DNA of 64,000 nt, from assembly GCA_012295275.1 (NCBI GenBank), contig CM022673.1, forward strand, positions 7,696,311 through 7,760,310. The letters run 5' to 3'. Source of the DNA: Chrysomallon squamiferum (lineage: Eukaryota; Mollusca; Gastropoda; Neomphalida; Peltospiridae). A program made the translations under genes and the position numbers. Shown here in pieces: positions 39,501 to 53,719 of the stretch. Every line of letters begins with the position of its first letter. Positions within the stretch are counted from its first letter, which is position 1. The notes below the pieces were generated by a model. It saw nothing but the letters and a program-made list of their open reading frames with translations. It ran no database searches and was not told the DNA's origin.

Positions 39501-40854
39501 TGTAATACAATACCCAACATTTTCTAATTAGCTTGTGCAGTATCACAGTGCTGTATACATTAAGGCAGTAAACCATGATTTTTATTTTAGTCTCACTTTT
39601 TTTTTTTTTTTTTTTTTTTTTTTAGTCACTCTATAATTATGGAAGGAAGTAAAAAAAAAAAAAAAAAGGCAATAAGCTATAGCAGATAAATTTTCTTCTT
39701 CCTCAAATATTTATTACAGAAACCTGTTGGAAACATTCTTGTACTTAAAATGTAAAAGTCATTTTAGTTTTTTAAATTTATTTCTTATATTATCGCATTA
39801 CAATCCTTTACCGTTTGGATTCGAATAGTTTAAACTGTACATACCAATATAACACTGTTTTCTATGAATAATATTATCTGTTTTATTTTGATTCTAAGTT
39901 TTGTGGTATCTGAAATTTTCCATAGTAATAATATTATGGTGTTCCTGCATAAGTTTTACATTTTACAGTTTTATATAACATAAAGATAGGGATACTAAAT
40001 ATTTTATATTTTACTTTGTTTAATTTGATGCCATACTGGGTGCAGCATTATACCATAACTGTTCTTAAATGCATGTTTCTACAATCATATCAGTATCTAT
40101 ATGTGTATGTGTGTGTGTGTGTATTTGTGTAATGTACATATACGTGTATTACAGGGAATACATACTGGACATGCTGGAAGGTGATAAGAAGATACTGGTG
40201 TTTGCACATCACCAGGAGATGCTAGGAGCTGTGGAAGAAGTAGTCAAGGTGAGACAGGCAGTCTTATTAAAACTCTCACTCGACGTAGTCACCTAATTGT
40301 GATGAGGTGTAGTCAAAACTTGTAAAACTTGAGTTCAGATACATTTTCATCTACCAAATGAGGCACGTTTGGTTCTTCTTAAGCATAGCTGCCAGCATTT
40401 GTGGTGTTATTTGTGTGCATTTCGAAATTACTTGTCACACTAGAAAAGCAGCCAAACACCAAAATTATTTTAAATCCTGTGTCTGTAATCAGTCTGTGTG
40501 TTTCTGTTGCCAGGAAGGTGTGCAGTATATCAGGATAGATGGCAAAACATCATCAGAACAGAGGAACACAGCATGTCGGAGGTTTCAGACAGATCCTAAT
40601 GTGAAGATAGCCATCTTGTCAATAACTGCTGCAAATGCTGGACTTGATTTATCGGCCGCTTCTGTTGTCATCTTCGCAGAGCTCTTTTGGAATCCAGGGG
40701 TGAGTTGCATGTTTCTTGTGGCAGTAATATGTTATTATTAGCAGACTGAAGATGCATTCTTACAAAGTAGTTGAATTTTGATACATGACAAAAAGAAAAG
40801 TGTCGATGAGAATACTTTAAGTAAAAATACAAATATTTTATTAAAATGTGCCTT

Positions 40855-40915
<61 letters not shown>

Positions 40916-43224
40916 TAATAATTCGTTTTTAATTTTGAATAGTTTTAAAAATAGCATTGTGTCTGATATTTAAAAATTATGTAGTAATGTTTGAAAATAA
41001 CTGATTTTAGTTTTTCGTAAATCTGCACATCAGTGTGATACTTTTAGATTTTGGTGCAAGCAGAAGACCGAGCTCACAGAATGGGTCAGCTGGATTCTGT
41101 CAATGTCCATTATTTGGTTGCCAAGGGAACAGCAGATGATTTCATCTGGTATGTTAGTGTGTTAATGAAGTCACATGTTGTTTGTAATTAGAATGATATT
41201 TTATAGACAGTAATTTCACTTAACTGAAATATGAATCCAGGATGTTTTAGTAATTAAATAGGTGTCGGGTTACATAGAAACATTTTTATTTTAATTACAC
41301 AATGTATATTGTTTAAATACATATTAATAGTATTTAGAATGATGGTATTGTAACTGTATCATTGGTGTTAATGATGGTGGTAAAATAATGATGACAATTG
41401 TTGTTCTTGTTGTTTTAATATTCATTTATATGTAGTTGTTATACTGTTTTACAAGAAACATAAATACATTTTTTAAATTATACAGAAAGTTAATATAGGT
41501 AAATAAATATAGTATCAGATTTAAACTTTTTTTATATATAAATTAAAAAAATTTAAGATATTTATCTAATTATGATAAAAAGGATTTTGGATTACAAAAT
41601 TACAATTTATTTAATGTTTTTTTTTTCTTTCTAAAAATAGTGAGATTAACAAGTATTGTTCAAAGATGTTAATTATTTCTTTCAATTTCTGTTACCCCAA
41701 ACAGGCCTCTTGTTCAGACCAAGTTGGATGTTCTCAGTAAAGCTGGTTTGACTAAAGATAATTTTTCTGAGGCAGACACAACACATCAAAAGGTATTTGT
41801 GTTTCTTCAGTTAACCCTCTGACTTGTGAAATATTCTACGTTCTTTGTCTATCTGGAGAAATCAGGAAAAATATTTTTTTTTAAACATTTAAATCTAAGC
41901 TTTTGTTGTATTTTCAACTAACTTTAGATTCACAGATTGATAAAAAAAAGAAAAAAAAAAAGAGAAAATACGCAATCTTCATTTCCAGATGTTTGCAGTT
42001 ATTCAATAATTAACTTCTTAAGTAAATTTCTTTTCTGCTGTCACAGTTTTTAGACTACTTCTGTATTTATAGTGTTCACTTCATCACTAACATTACACTG
42101 AGTTGCAACAGACTGTATAATAGAATGATATTATCTGCTGAGATACAATGTCAGCCATAATTCAAATGTTTGCCACTAGAGGATGGTACCTACCTATCTT
42201 GTAGTTAATATATTTACATGATTCAATGATAGACCGTAGTAACTACTTACATCTGACTTACTGTAAGATCAATTAAACTGTTGCAGGACTCCAAAATGCA
42301 GGAAATCATGCATTTCTTTGAAGAATCATTTATTGAAATTATGTCTGACGAGTGTGAAAAAAGAGAGGAAAGCAGCAGACCAAAGAAGAAAAGTCGCGAG
42401 GAGACATCGAAACTGCCAACTTGTAAAACACCAGGTGCTTCTCAGTCTCTGTTTTGTATGTATGATCTAAACAGTTCTGTACCAGTTAAAATTAATGAAT
42501 GAGCAGGTAACATACTGGATTGATTTGTTATATATACATGTGTGGATATATATATATATATATATATATAGATAGATCATTTAAATAAAAATGTCAAAAT
42601 ATCACAAGTTATTTATATATTAATAATTATATTGTCATACACGTAATTTTATAAATATAACAAAATTACTGTTGCTTCGAAATGGGCTACTGACATCTAA
42701 CAAGGAATTTTTATTATTATTATTATTTGTGTTTTTTTTTAAGTGAAGAAATCTAAGCCATCACCTCGCAAAACTCCAGGTATTCCTCAGTCTTTATTTT
42801 GTATGAATGATTTAAACTGTTTTATTCTGGTTAAAATTAATATATATATAATTTTAGAAAACTAATAAGAAAAACCCAACATGTTATATGTATTTATATA
42901 TATTAATAATTATACAGAGTCATAAATATGATTTTCTAAACATAAAAACTTATTGGATGCTTCTAAATGAGTTACATACAAGTAACAAGGAATTTTTTTT
43001 TTTTTTTTTCTCATTTTCTATTTAAATTTAAAAGAGCAAGATTTTTTTTTTTTTCTTATTCTTATTTGTTTTTGTGTCTTGCATTTGTAGAAAAGCCTGC
43101 CAAAATAGTTCCCATCACAAAGTATTTCTCTACGGTTGAGAACCAGCATGGTATTGGTTGTGACATAAAGGATGAAGACTTGAAAATGCTTGTACAGGAC
43201 ATGGATTGGGAAGAGGATTTTTAA
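33988..43224 (+). CDS. SMARCAL1: SMARCAL1 annealing helicase, 17 coding exons, complete
   Basis: SNF2-family ATPase that rewinds RPA-coated DNA at stalled forks in the nucleus. Exons: 33988-34540, 35080-35130, 35733-35916, 36137-36287, 36766-36927, 37165-37230, 37744-37881, 38443-38522, 38764-38896, 39328-39398, 40155-40248, 40514-40699, 41048-41148, 41705-41792, 42287-42434, 42744-42779, 43091-43224. All phases join, giving 791 residues. Residues 6-26 ([15 protein letters not shown]...) match the RPA32-binding helix. One HARP domain follows (about 130-210). Helicase motifs are DDMGLGKT (276-283, K282 binds ATP), DECH (368-371), [22 protein letters not shown] and [11 protein letters not shown] (627-637). 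Vertebrates have two HARP domains; this gene has one, like several invertebrates. The C-terminus ends in an acidic EEDF. Confidence 0.95.
36474..36569. repeat. (AC)n microsatellite in SMARCAL1 intron 4
   Basis: A CA run with a few GACAC interruptions. A shorter (CA)n lies at 37626-37652 in intron 6. Confidence 0.95.
42400..43060 (+). repeat. Tandem duplication covering end of SMARCAL1 exon 15 / exon 16 and their introns
   Basis: AAAACACCAGGTGCTTCTCA at about 42424 and AAAACTCCAGGTATTCCTCA at about 42769 start parallel stretches. Both continue with CAGTCT..TTTTGTATG, then GTTAAAATTAAT, an AT-rich block, and AACAAGGAATTTTT before the next acceptor. The unit is about 345 bp. It produced a 36-nt in-frame exon (42744-42779). 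Confidence 0.75.
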
Positions 43225-44437
43225 TGTGAATAAAGAACTAGCAGATTTTCAGCTACTCCCTTTGAAAAAAAAAAAGAAAAAAAAAAAGAAAAATAACATC
43301 AGGGTATAAATAATTCATTAACAATGTTTCATGCTCACATACAGACTATAGGGGATTCTGCTTTGCATGTTTCATAAATTCATTTGCCTGGATAACTTTA
43401 TGCATGACATTTATTACTAAAAGACAATCTCTTCATTACCAAGATGGATATTGCTGTCTAATAAAATTTGGACTGTAGATGTGTTGTGAAGTGGCTGAAA
43501 CCAGTTTTTATAAGTAAAAACTAAGTGTCATAGTAAGTGACCATGAGATCTGTGATACTTAAATGGTTAAATGCATTTATGTGTTGTATTTCTATAAACA
43601 TTGAAAGATTTGTATATCTAAATCATGTTTAGTTAAAACAGAGTATATCCGATTCAAGTCTCAGTGTTTCATTTAATTACATTAATGATCAGTTAACTTG
43701 TTAGCAGAAGCAAAGACGACTAACATGGTAATTGTTTATTACAGATCAAAAGACAGATTTTCTACTTCCAATAATGATTAGGTTTGTTTCTTAAAAATTG
43801 TTAAATTTTTCTGCTTGTGACCCCAAAGAATTGTTTAAACACATTTAGCATATTCCCAAGGAATGATGACAAACTTTGCTAATAATAAAGTATAAAAATA
43901 AATATAAATAAAAATATAAATAAAAATAAAAATAAAAAATACACGAAAACTGTCCTTTTCTCTTGTGTTTGCAGTGTCACTGAATGACAGCTAAAACCCT
44001 GAGGGACTGAGGATGTAGCAATTACATAATGATTTACTTAGTCTATCATGATTTTTTTAAAACAAATATTTCATTATTTAAAAAAAAAAAAAGAAAAATA
44101 TATATATTTTTTTTATTGTCATACTTTATCATTAGCAAAGACTGTTCACATAAAAGAAGACTTCACACATGTTCATAACTCGTGCAACATATTACTACTC
44201 ATTAAGGCTATTGGTATCACAAAAGGTATACATTATAAGTCATTTTCCTGTTTAATTTCATGACTTTTCAGTTTATTTAAAAATTAGTGTAAAACCACGA
44301 CCAGTAACTTGTAGAAAACACACAGGTGTCTCACATACTGTTAGTAACATAAACCTCGCACATTGTGTTAATACTATAATGTGTCTTACACCTTCTGATA
44401 TAAATTACAACACGGCTTGTAAATGTTCTGTCACATC
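43225..44437. other. Convergent intergenic tail region
   Basis: Lies between the stop codons of SMARCAL1 (plus) and LCMT2 (minus). AATAAA at 43229-43234 overlaps the end of the SMARCAL1 coding region closely, and another lies at 43460-43465. A minus-strand AATAAA at 44277-44272 lies 161 nt past the LCMT2 stop. Nothing else recognised. Confidence 0.6.
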
Positions 44438-47400
44438 TCAGCTGCTTGATGGAAAACATTTACTGATGTCGAACTTCACTGGTGACCGATTCAGAAGAGT
44501 TCCAAAAGAAAAACAGTTTCCTCCTCCACCCACCACAGTTAGGCAGGCATCTTGAAGAACACTGGTATGCTTGTTGCATAGTAACAGCTTGTCTTTATCT
44601 GGATCCTGGAATTTAAAAAATTAAAAATTAAAAAAAGAAAGAAAAAAAGAAGAAATTAACAAATATCAGAAAGTTTGTTTACAATCCATTATTATGAATG
44701 CATTAATTAATTAATCTTCTTTTTGTAAGACATTTGGAACTGTATTGCAGTGTATGTGAATTAAGTAGTTATGAATAAGGCATTCCATGAATAAAGCAAT
44801 TATGAATACAGAATTCCTATGAATAAATAATTATGAATACAGAATTCCTATGAATAAATAATTATGAATATTGTTTTCAGTGACTAAAGCATTATGAATA
44901 TTGTTTTCAGTGTATAAAGCATGTAAATAAAGAATTATGATTACTGTGTTCTTTGTTAATAACAAAACTTACGGGAAATGAAAAGTGCTGGACAACTCCT
45001 GAACAGAGGTTTACAACAGAAATTCCTGGAGAACTGTTTGAACAATTCACTCCGCCAACCAGAATCAAAAAGTCATCTTTAACATGAGCTGTGTGTGAAT
45101 ATCTGAAACACAGTCATAAAATACGTTACTATTGAAAAAGGAATATATTAAGAAATTTTTGTGACAGAAGTTGTTTTTAAAAAGATATTTTAAGATACTT
45201 TTATAACAAATAAAATGGATTAATTCTCTTTATAACAGGTGCCTGTTGGTGTCACAAGATCCCTTGCTGGTAGACTAAATTGTTCATTTCTTTATAGAGT
45301 GATATCATCAACAATAAAAAAAAAAAATGACACATGTATGTCCAATATGTATGTCTCTCTCTCATTCACTCACTCACTCACTCACAGTCACACATGCATG
45401 TGCGTGGACTCGAATATAAATTTTTTTAAGTGCAGTTTGCTGTACTAGTGTTTGTGTCAGGAACCGATGTGTTTACGAACCTGGGTATCTCTGCTCCATC
45501 CATCTTCAACTGCTCCCAGACAAGTGTGTCAAGGTGAAGGACGTGTACGGAGGAGACTGGAATGAGATCTTTGTTCAGACCTCCTGACAGAAGAAGTTTA
45601 CCAGGAGACCAGGAGGTCAGTGAGTGAGACTGGCGACAACCAGGAACATTTCCATCACACGACAACTACAACATTGTAGTATTCATTATATACATGTATA
45701 TGTGGATGTGCACGGTAGGTTGAAGAATGTGTAGTTTTAAAGTATGTGTGTGTGTGTGTGTGTGTATGTTGTTATTGTTGTGTTAAAATTGTCAGTTGTA
45801 TGTGTTTAGATATTTAGTTGAAAAAATGAACATGTTTCTATTATGTTAATGTATATAAAAAATATATCAAGTAATATATTTATTTAGAAATATTATAACT
45901 GTCTTCTTTCAAATCAAGTTAAGGTCATGGTCATAAAAAAAAAAACTATGGATAAAGAACACAGTGCAAAGTTTTAACTGAATGAATGTTAAGCATATAA
46001 TCCAAGACTGCCAGGAAGACAAAACAGACCAAAAAACCCACAAAAAACCCACAAAAATCCCATACACACGGCAAAAACCAAAACACACATGTACAATATA
46101 AATACTTTTTTCCATGTGTTGTTTTCAGTGTCTAGTAAATAACTGTCACTCAGAGCTGTGTCTGTGGATGTTCGACCTCCATACAAAAACACGTACTCCT
46201 TCCCTGTAAATAAACACAGATAAAATAATACACAGTGTATATGTAACACATACTCCTTCCCTGTAAATAAACACAGTTAAAATAATACACACAGTGTATA
46301 TGTAACACATACTCCTTTCCTGTAAATAAACATAGTTAAAATAATATACACAATGTACAAGTCAGTACACATATATATAGCAACAAGTAGGTGTAAACAT
46401 CAACATTTCTAAAATCCAATATAAAACAGGGTCTGTTATTACAAATTATCTTGTTTTTGTTTTCTCAGTGCTGTTAACTGATAAATTATATAAACACATG
46501 ATTAACTGTAATACTTGTATGGAAAAAATTCAAATCTATCATGGATCCCTGTTTTCATATTTTGTCAATAAATTTCATTAAAAAAAAATAATTTTGTGAA
46601 AAGAGCTATGACATTAAATGTGAAGGAAATGTAAACTCGTCAAGAAGCTAAAAACAATCGTAATTACCTTCGATATTAACAACAGCAGTAGCATGCCGCC
46701 ATCTTGGACAAGGGACATCACCCATCTGTTTAACCAGGCTACACTGTAAGTTAATTATCTCCCCGTTCCTTTTTGATTCATCAGAATTAGTGTGTTGGCA
46801 TTCATAATGAACTGTCCTTGTAACTGTTTCGCTAAGTTTTGAATCTGGAGGCTCACTGAAAGCTTTTGTAGACTTAGAATTATCACAGGCAGACTGGTGA
46901 AGACCTGCATTTAAACAACATGTTTTAACATCATTTCTCTCAAGTGGTTCCTTCACTACATCGCATGATGTTGAACTTATGGGGTGACTGTCAGAGATCA
47001 ATAAATCAGATCTGTGATTTGAACCGGTGTCACCTGACACCAGCTGTTGATTACTGTTACTCAGATCGTTAGATGCTGTTGTTGCCGATGTTGTCAGTGC
47101 AGAGGGCAATGCAGATGTTGACAGATTTTGATTACACTGACAAACACGGTTACATTTACATTCCTGATTATCTTGACCTTCATGGTGTTCTTGACCTTCG
47201 TGGTTATCTTGACCTTCGTTATTATTTTGACTTTTGTGGTTAACCTGACCTTCTTGGTTACTCTGAACTTCCTCATTATCCTGACTTTCTCGGATACTCT
47301 GGTTTTTCTGGTTACACAGATTTTCAGGATAAGTCAGTTTGTAGACAACAAGATCTTTACACAGGCTAAATGGAGAGTTCCTTCCACAAATTACCAAAAC

Positions 47401-49214
47401 TGTTCCATTTGCGAGAGCAACAGATGTGTGATGCATTCTGGGAACTATGACAAAAAAAATAAAATAATAATAACAGAAAAGGCTCTAATTAAATACATAA
47501 AATTTGTTTATGAAACCAGTTACTTTTTCATTACTTAATAAAATAAGCAACTTGATCATGCATCAAAAACAATATTTCCCTAAGTAAATGCATAATAAAT
47601 TAACATTATTTCACCATTATGGGAATTTAAATATTATTTCACTGAAGTTAAAAGGCAGAAAACCAAACATCTCACATTCAAAGTATTCCTTTGGCTTGTA
47701 AATGTGTGTTGTCATGGTAACGATGTCTGTTACTGCAACGTCTGACACTCGCTGGTGTTTGCCATCCTGCATTCCAAATCCTCCAACTGTGATCAAGAAC
47801 TTTACGGAAATGACAGAACTGGAGTGACTAAATCTCTGCAGTGTAAGGCTCGACTTCAGGTGTGAGGAAGATGGTGGTATTTCACTGACTGTTAACCAGT
47901 CTTTACTTATGTCTGAAAATTAATAATATGTATGAATGAAAAATAACATGTTACGCTTAACAGTTCCTAATCACATATTAATACGTATTAGACATCTTAT
48001 GAGATGAGGGACTGGATGACTGCAGCAAAATATTTTTTATATGTACCTTCTCATAAACAGGAAAGCACATACATTTTTTTTAATCTGGTTGTAAGGACTA
48101 GATGGGTTGGGAAATAGTGTAATTAATTCAGCAAGAAGGTGATCCTGTGATTTATCAGTGTAACAGTTCTGCTGAATTCTGTAAAACTTATTTTATTTTA
48201 TTTTATCATAAGCTCATAACCATTCTAAGACAGAATTAAAAAAAAGAAATTCCAAAAATTATTTATTGTCATTATTTCTATAATTATTGTACATTAAAGA
48301 GTGTAATTTGTGGGTAAAAAAGAATTAAAAAAAAGAGACAGATATAAAAATGAAAGAAACATTAAAAACAGAAACAAATCAATTTACTGTATAAAATCAT
48401 TAAAAAAAAAGAACTATAAAAAAAAAAAAAAAAAAAATTAAAAATAAATCACACTACCTATTCTGTTTGATGCTAATTCTGAAGGATCTTTCAAAAGTCC
48501 TGTGCAAGGACTGGAATAGGCACACAGGACAAAATAATGAGAACATTTGAGATGCCATTCTTCGTATTCGTCAAACGGTTCGATGTTCTCAACTCTTTCC
48601 CTTTCACTCGGTGAAATCAGACCATGATAAATTTCATTCATGTCATAGGCCTCACACCAAGACCAACCCTGCAATGAAATTAAAAAACAGAGATATGGAT
48701 AGTTTTGGATCTTTACTTCTGTTTTTGTGTAAAATTCAAGTTTGATTTTATATAATTGTGTTAAGTGTCAGTTACTAAAAACAAATACTGTATAATGCAG
48801 TTACAAGATGAAACATTCAAAACAATAACAGTAATAATAAACATCATTAAAATTATGTTTAAATTTTTAAAAACCAAGATACTAATATATATATATCCTT
48901 ACAAGGGAAACAGCTCTTTGTTTCTGAGATTCCAGTGTTGGAAAACTGTTAATACATTTCAGAGGTGCTCCAATCACATTGTAGTGTTTTTGCCTGTAAA
49001 CGAACAAAAAGTATATTTCAATAAATTTTATAATATAAAATAACATTTTTATCATGCTAAATAATAAATGAAACATAAGCAACTGAAAGGATAGAAAAAA
49101 TGGTTTTGTGACAAAGCTAGAAAATTTACACCTGCCCTAATATTTATATTTATGGGCTAGTATTTAAGTATATGGGCTAAAAATGTCTGATAATTTTAAA
49201 ACACTGAAATATGA

Positions 49215-49252
<38 letters not shown>

Positions 49253-49358
49253 CATTAAAAAAAATAAAAATAAAAATTAAAACAATAGTAATAATAAAAC
49301 AACAAAAAAGAACAAACAGTAGTACTGGCTATTGCTAAAGAATTATTTTTGTTGTCAC

Positions 49359-49429
<71 letters not shown>

Positions 49430-51814
49430 TCATTATTATTATTATTAGACCAATTATATTTAAAATCAATATCAGCATGTCACTATTTTTCAAAGAATAA
49501 CATGAGAACATGTTTCAACTATTTGATAACTGCGAATTAGGTAATTATTTTCCACAAAGCATTTTCATTATTTTAGCATTCAGATTACAATTATAGTATC
49601 TATTAGTGTAAATATATAATTTTATATTAGAGAAAACATTGATTATAATATAGTGAATTTTAAAAACTGTTTATTATTTGTCCAATTAAGTTTTTACAAT
49701 TAGGCAAAATTACTCACATAAATAAACCGAAAGAATCATTTGGAAGAATCTAAAATCAAATATATACATTTCATTAACTTAAAAAAAAGAAGATAAAAAG
49801 AATTAAAGATAAACAAAATGACAACACTGACAACAAAATTTCAGATAGTTTAAAAATATATCAAATATAAATTACTGAAATATTTAAATTAATATAAGAA
49901 TCCATGACAAACATTTTCAAGTCTTACTGATAATAAAATAAATCATTATTTAGGAAAAGAATGTTGTTATCTTCTTCTTCTTTTTTTGGTTTTCTTAGAT
50001 ACACATATTATATTTATATCTCAAAAATTTTCTTTTCTTTTGAACATTTTAATACAAATGATAAATTTCATCCAGAATGTAATTGGTTTTTTAATAATGC
50101 TAAAATAACCAAAACAGAAAATAATGGATTAAAGAGAAAATACAGGTAACAGCATTAAGTAAGCAATGTTTAAACTCACCTGTTCATAAAGAACAAAAAC
50201 AGCATTTTCTTGAAATGTGTCTGCTGCCCATTTAATCACTTCTGATGAACTGTATGAAAAGATTTGTTAAATAAGAAATACATTTGTTTGAGTGTGTAGG
50301 TGTGCATCTGTTTGCATGTGTTTGTGTGTATATGTCTGTATTTGTGTTTGTGGGTGTGACTGTTGTGCATGTGCATGTGTGTGTGTGTGTGTTTATGTAT
50401 TTAGTCTGTTGGCTGTATCTATGTAATTACAGTTGTATTTGTACATGTAAGCTGGTTAAAAAGCTGGTTACGGCATTACGTATATATTTACAAATTTGAT
50501 GTGTGTTTCTATATGTCTGAATCCATAGGTTTGTGTATGATTGTGTTTTTTAATTGTGTAATTATACATAAATAAATATCATATATACAAAATATATATA
50601 TATAAATATCTGTATATATATATAAATAAATATATTTAAATGATTAGCAGTGAAAACTCACCATCTTTTAGTCATGTACGTAAGAACACACTCTGAAAGA
50701 ATCAAGGTTGGCAGATCAAAGTCAATACCACACAGACGAAGTGCGGCCTCCAGCAAGTTATGTTGTGACAGATCAGCTCCCAGCAGCTTGTAGTCAGTGC
50801 AGCACAACTCTGTAACCCAACACAGTTCACACAATCTTTAGTAAAGTGTTAGGAAAACGTAGCAAAAGTCTGTAAGCTTCTATATATTTTGTTTAAACGT
50901 AGAAATCAATCTTTGCGACACAAGTGCCTAACCATTTATCTGGAAAGCTTGTGACAAGATGTAACTAATGATTTCTGGATTTTCACACACACACACACAA
51001 ACACACACTTAAAATATAAAAGTAAAGAATGAAACCTGTATAAACAAATACACATTAATACACTTCTAAAGATGTTTGGTTTTTTTTTTTTTTTTTGGAA
51101 GCCCTATAAATAGTAATAAAGTGTAAGAAGAATTTTAAATGTTTTATTAAGTGATTCATAAAAACTGATAATTTATTTTGTTTCTTGTATCTATGTAGAC
51201 AGATAAATATACAACAATTTTATTAATGATAAAAGAATGAATAAATTAACATAAATCAAGCCGTTTTTAAAATTAATTTGAAATGTGCTTTTTGTATGAC
51301 AATTATATGAGGTAAAATTAACAATCTCCCTGCACACGACAAATTAGCAGCAATACAATTTTTATATAAACTGTCCCATAAACAGGAAAGATAGGCTAAA
51401 GTGATTCTGTGGCACTGATTCAAAACTGTAATAGAACAATGGAAGAACTGAAATAAGCAAGATTAAAGTAAATAAATTAGAACAAACTGTTACAAAGATA
51501 TGACTGGAAAGTGAAAAAGATAAATTACCAATGTGTGGTGAGTTAATGGCTGGAGTCTGCTGTTCACCTAACAGATCTTTCAGTTCTTGTTTGTTCTTTA
51601 TCAAAACATGTTTCTTTTTCATCAGAGCAGGGAAGTCAATCTGCAGTAAACATTTTAATCTGCATAATACTCATTCTTACAAGAAAAATTATTTTAAAAC
51701 CAAAAACAAATCTGCCAGTAAATTTGTTCTAAACACTGTCATTATTCATCTCATGTGCTGGACTCTTATTTGTTCCACATCATATTACACGTAGTTATAT
51801 ACAAGTGAGTGTGA

Positions 51815-51872
<58 letters not shown>

Positions 51873-53647
51873 ATCTTCATCAGAATGCTGTGAACATAAT
51901 CAATTAACTAATAGTAGTAATAATAACAAAGATGTGTGTGTGTGTGTGTGTGTGTGAATCTGTGTGTGCATCTTCATCAGAATGCTCTAAGCAGAAACAA
52001 TTAACCAATAGTACTATAGTAGTAATAATAATAAGGATATGTGTGTGTGTTTTCTTTAATTTTTTTGCTTACCTCAGCAACAACTGTGTCTGTGAGTTTT
52101 CCTGAAGCTTTTAGTCTGAAGTACAACGTATCAAATCCACATCCCAGAGATATTATCTACATAACAAGAACAACAATTATTAATTTATATCTGCAAAACA
52201 TTAACAACAACAACAACAACAACAACAATAGTAATAACAACAACAAAAGTAAATTCTATTTTTGTTTAAATGTTTATTTAGTTAAGTCACTTTGAAGTGA
52301 TTAATCAGCTGATCCCAGTTATGATAAAATTGGCAGAATCAACTATTTAACAGTATTTTTTATCCAGTCTCATTCACACAGGGTAAATCACAATTTTATT
52401 CCTATATTAATACATATTTCAAAAAATATATTTCTTATGAGTGTTCAAACAAATTTCCTAAATGTATTGTTTTTGATGATCAATTTTGGAAAATAATAAA
52501 GTGTAATAACATAATAACAATCTTGTTCAAATACACAGAACTATGTTGACATTTGAACTATATTCATAATATTGACATGGAAAGGTAAAGAAGATAATAT
52601 ACAGATTTCTGCTCTATGTGACAAAACAAAGTGTTTAAATATTTTAGGATATAATAAGGCTGCATTGTGATTAAGTGAAAATCTGAACAACAGTTTTCAT
52701 ACCTGTTTCTTGGTGTCACTGTTTCTTTGTAGAAACATTTGAATTACATGATTAATCATCCAGCTACGTATATAATATCCTCTAAAAATTAAAATAAATG
52801 TATGAATCAATTAAAAAACCCAAAGATAAATATGTAAAATGAATAAAGAATTATTTATTTGTTGATTATAATTAAAATACTTTAACTGAAATCTTCTGTA
52901 TATTCAAATTCCATATTCTGACAGATCAGTATCAATTGTGTATTAAATATATATCCAGTACAATAAAACAATAATTATTAAGCTTGTATTATGTGTATAT
53001 ATTTTCTATTTGTGATAAATTTAGTAATTAATATACAATATCATGAATATGTATATAATCTTTTTTTATTTATTTATTTATTTTTAATATTTTTAAATTT
53101 CATTCATAATTTTTTAGTCCAGTTATTCTGAAGTGCTTTGAACTGAACCAGAAAAGGCAACTAAATCAAACCATCAATGAAAATTAATTAACAATTCTTT
53201 CAACAAGCTGAATTATGTACTAGTAGTAATTAAATGCAGATTCTTTGACTGAGAAATATATATCCATTCTTCAAGTTTAACATTGAAAACAATTTAAGAA
53301 AAATTACACTCAGACAATTTTTGAAAATTAAACATTATGGTAACTGATAATAGTGATAATGCACCTGTTGATGAGTGGAGCTCTGCGAACAGTTTTGGCT
53401 GCAAAATACTGTAAAAAAGGATCTGTAAAATAACCTGCTGCTGCACTGGAATTCTTGCTTAGAATGCTGCTATCATTTGTACCTTGGACCTTGATTTTAA
53501 GAAACAGATAAAATATATTAATAAAAATAATAAAAAAAAAAAAAAAAAAAAAAAATGCTGTCAAATAAACTGCTAATTATGGTTTAATGTGCTAATGTTT
53601 TAATCCATAATTTAAAGCAACCATTTCAAAATGAATGCTTAAATAGT

Positions 53648-53719
<72 letters not shown>

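Noticed and set aside
47128-47538. 136-residue plus-strand open frame
   Set aside because: Antisense of the 18-bp coding repeat in LCMT2 exon 12.
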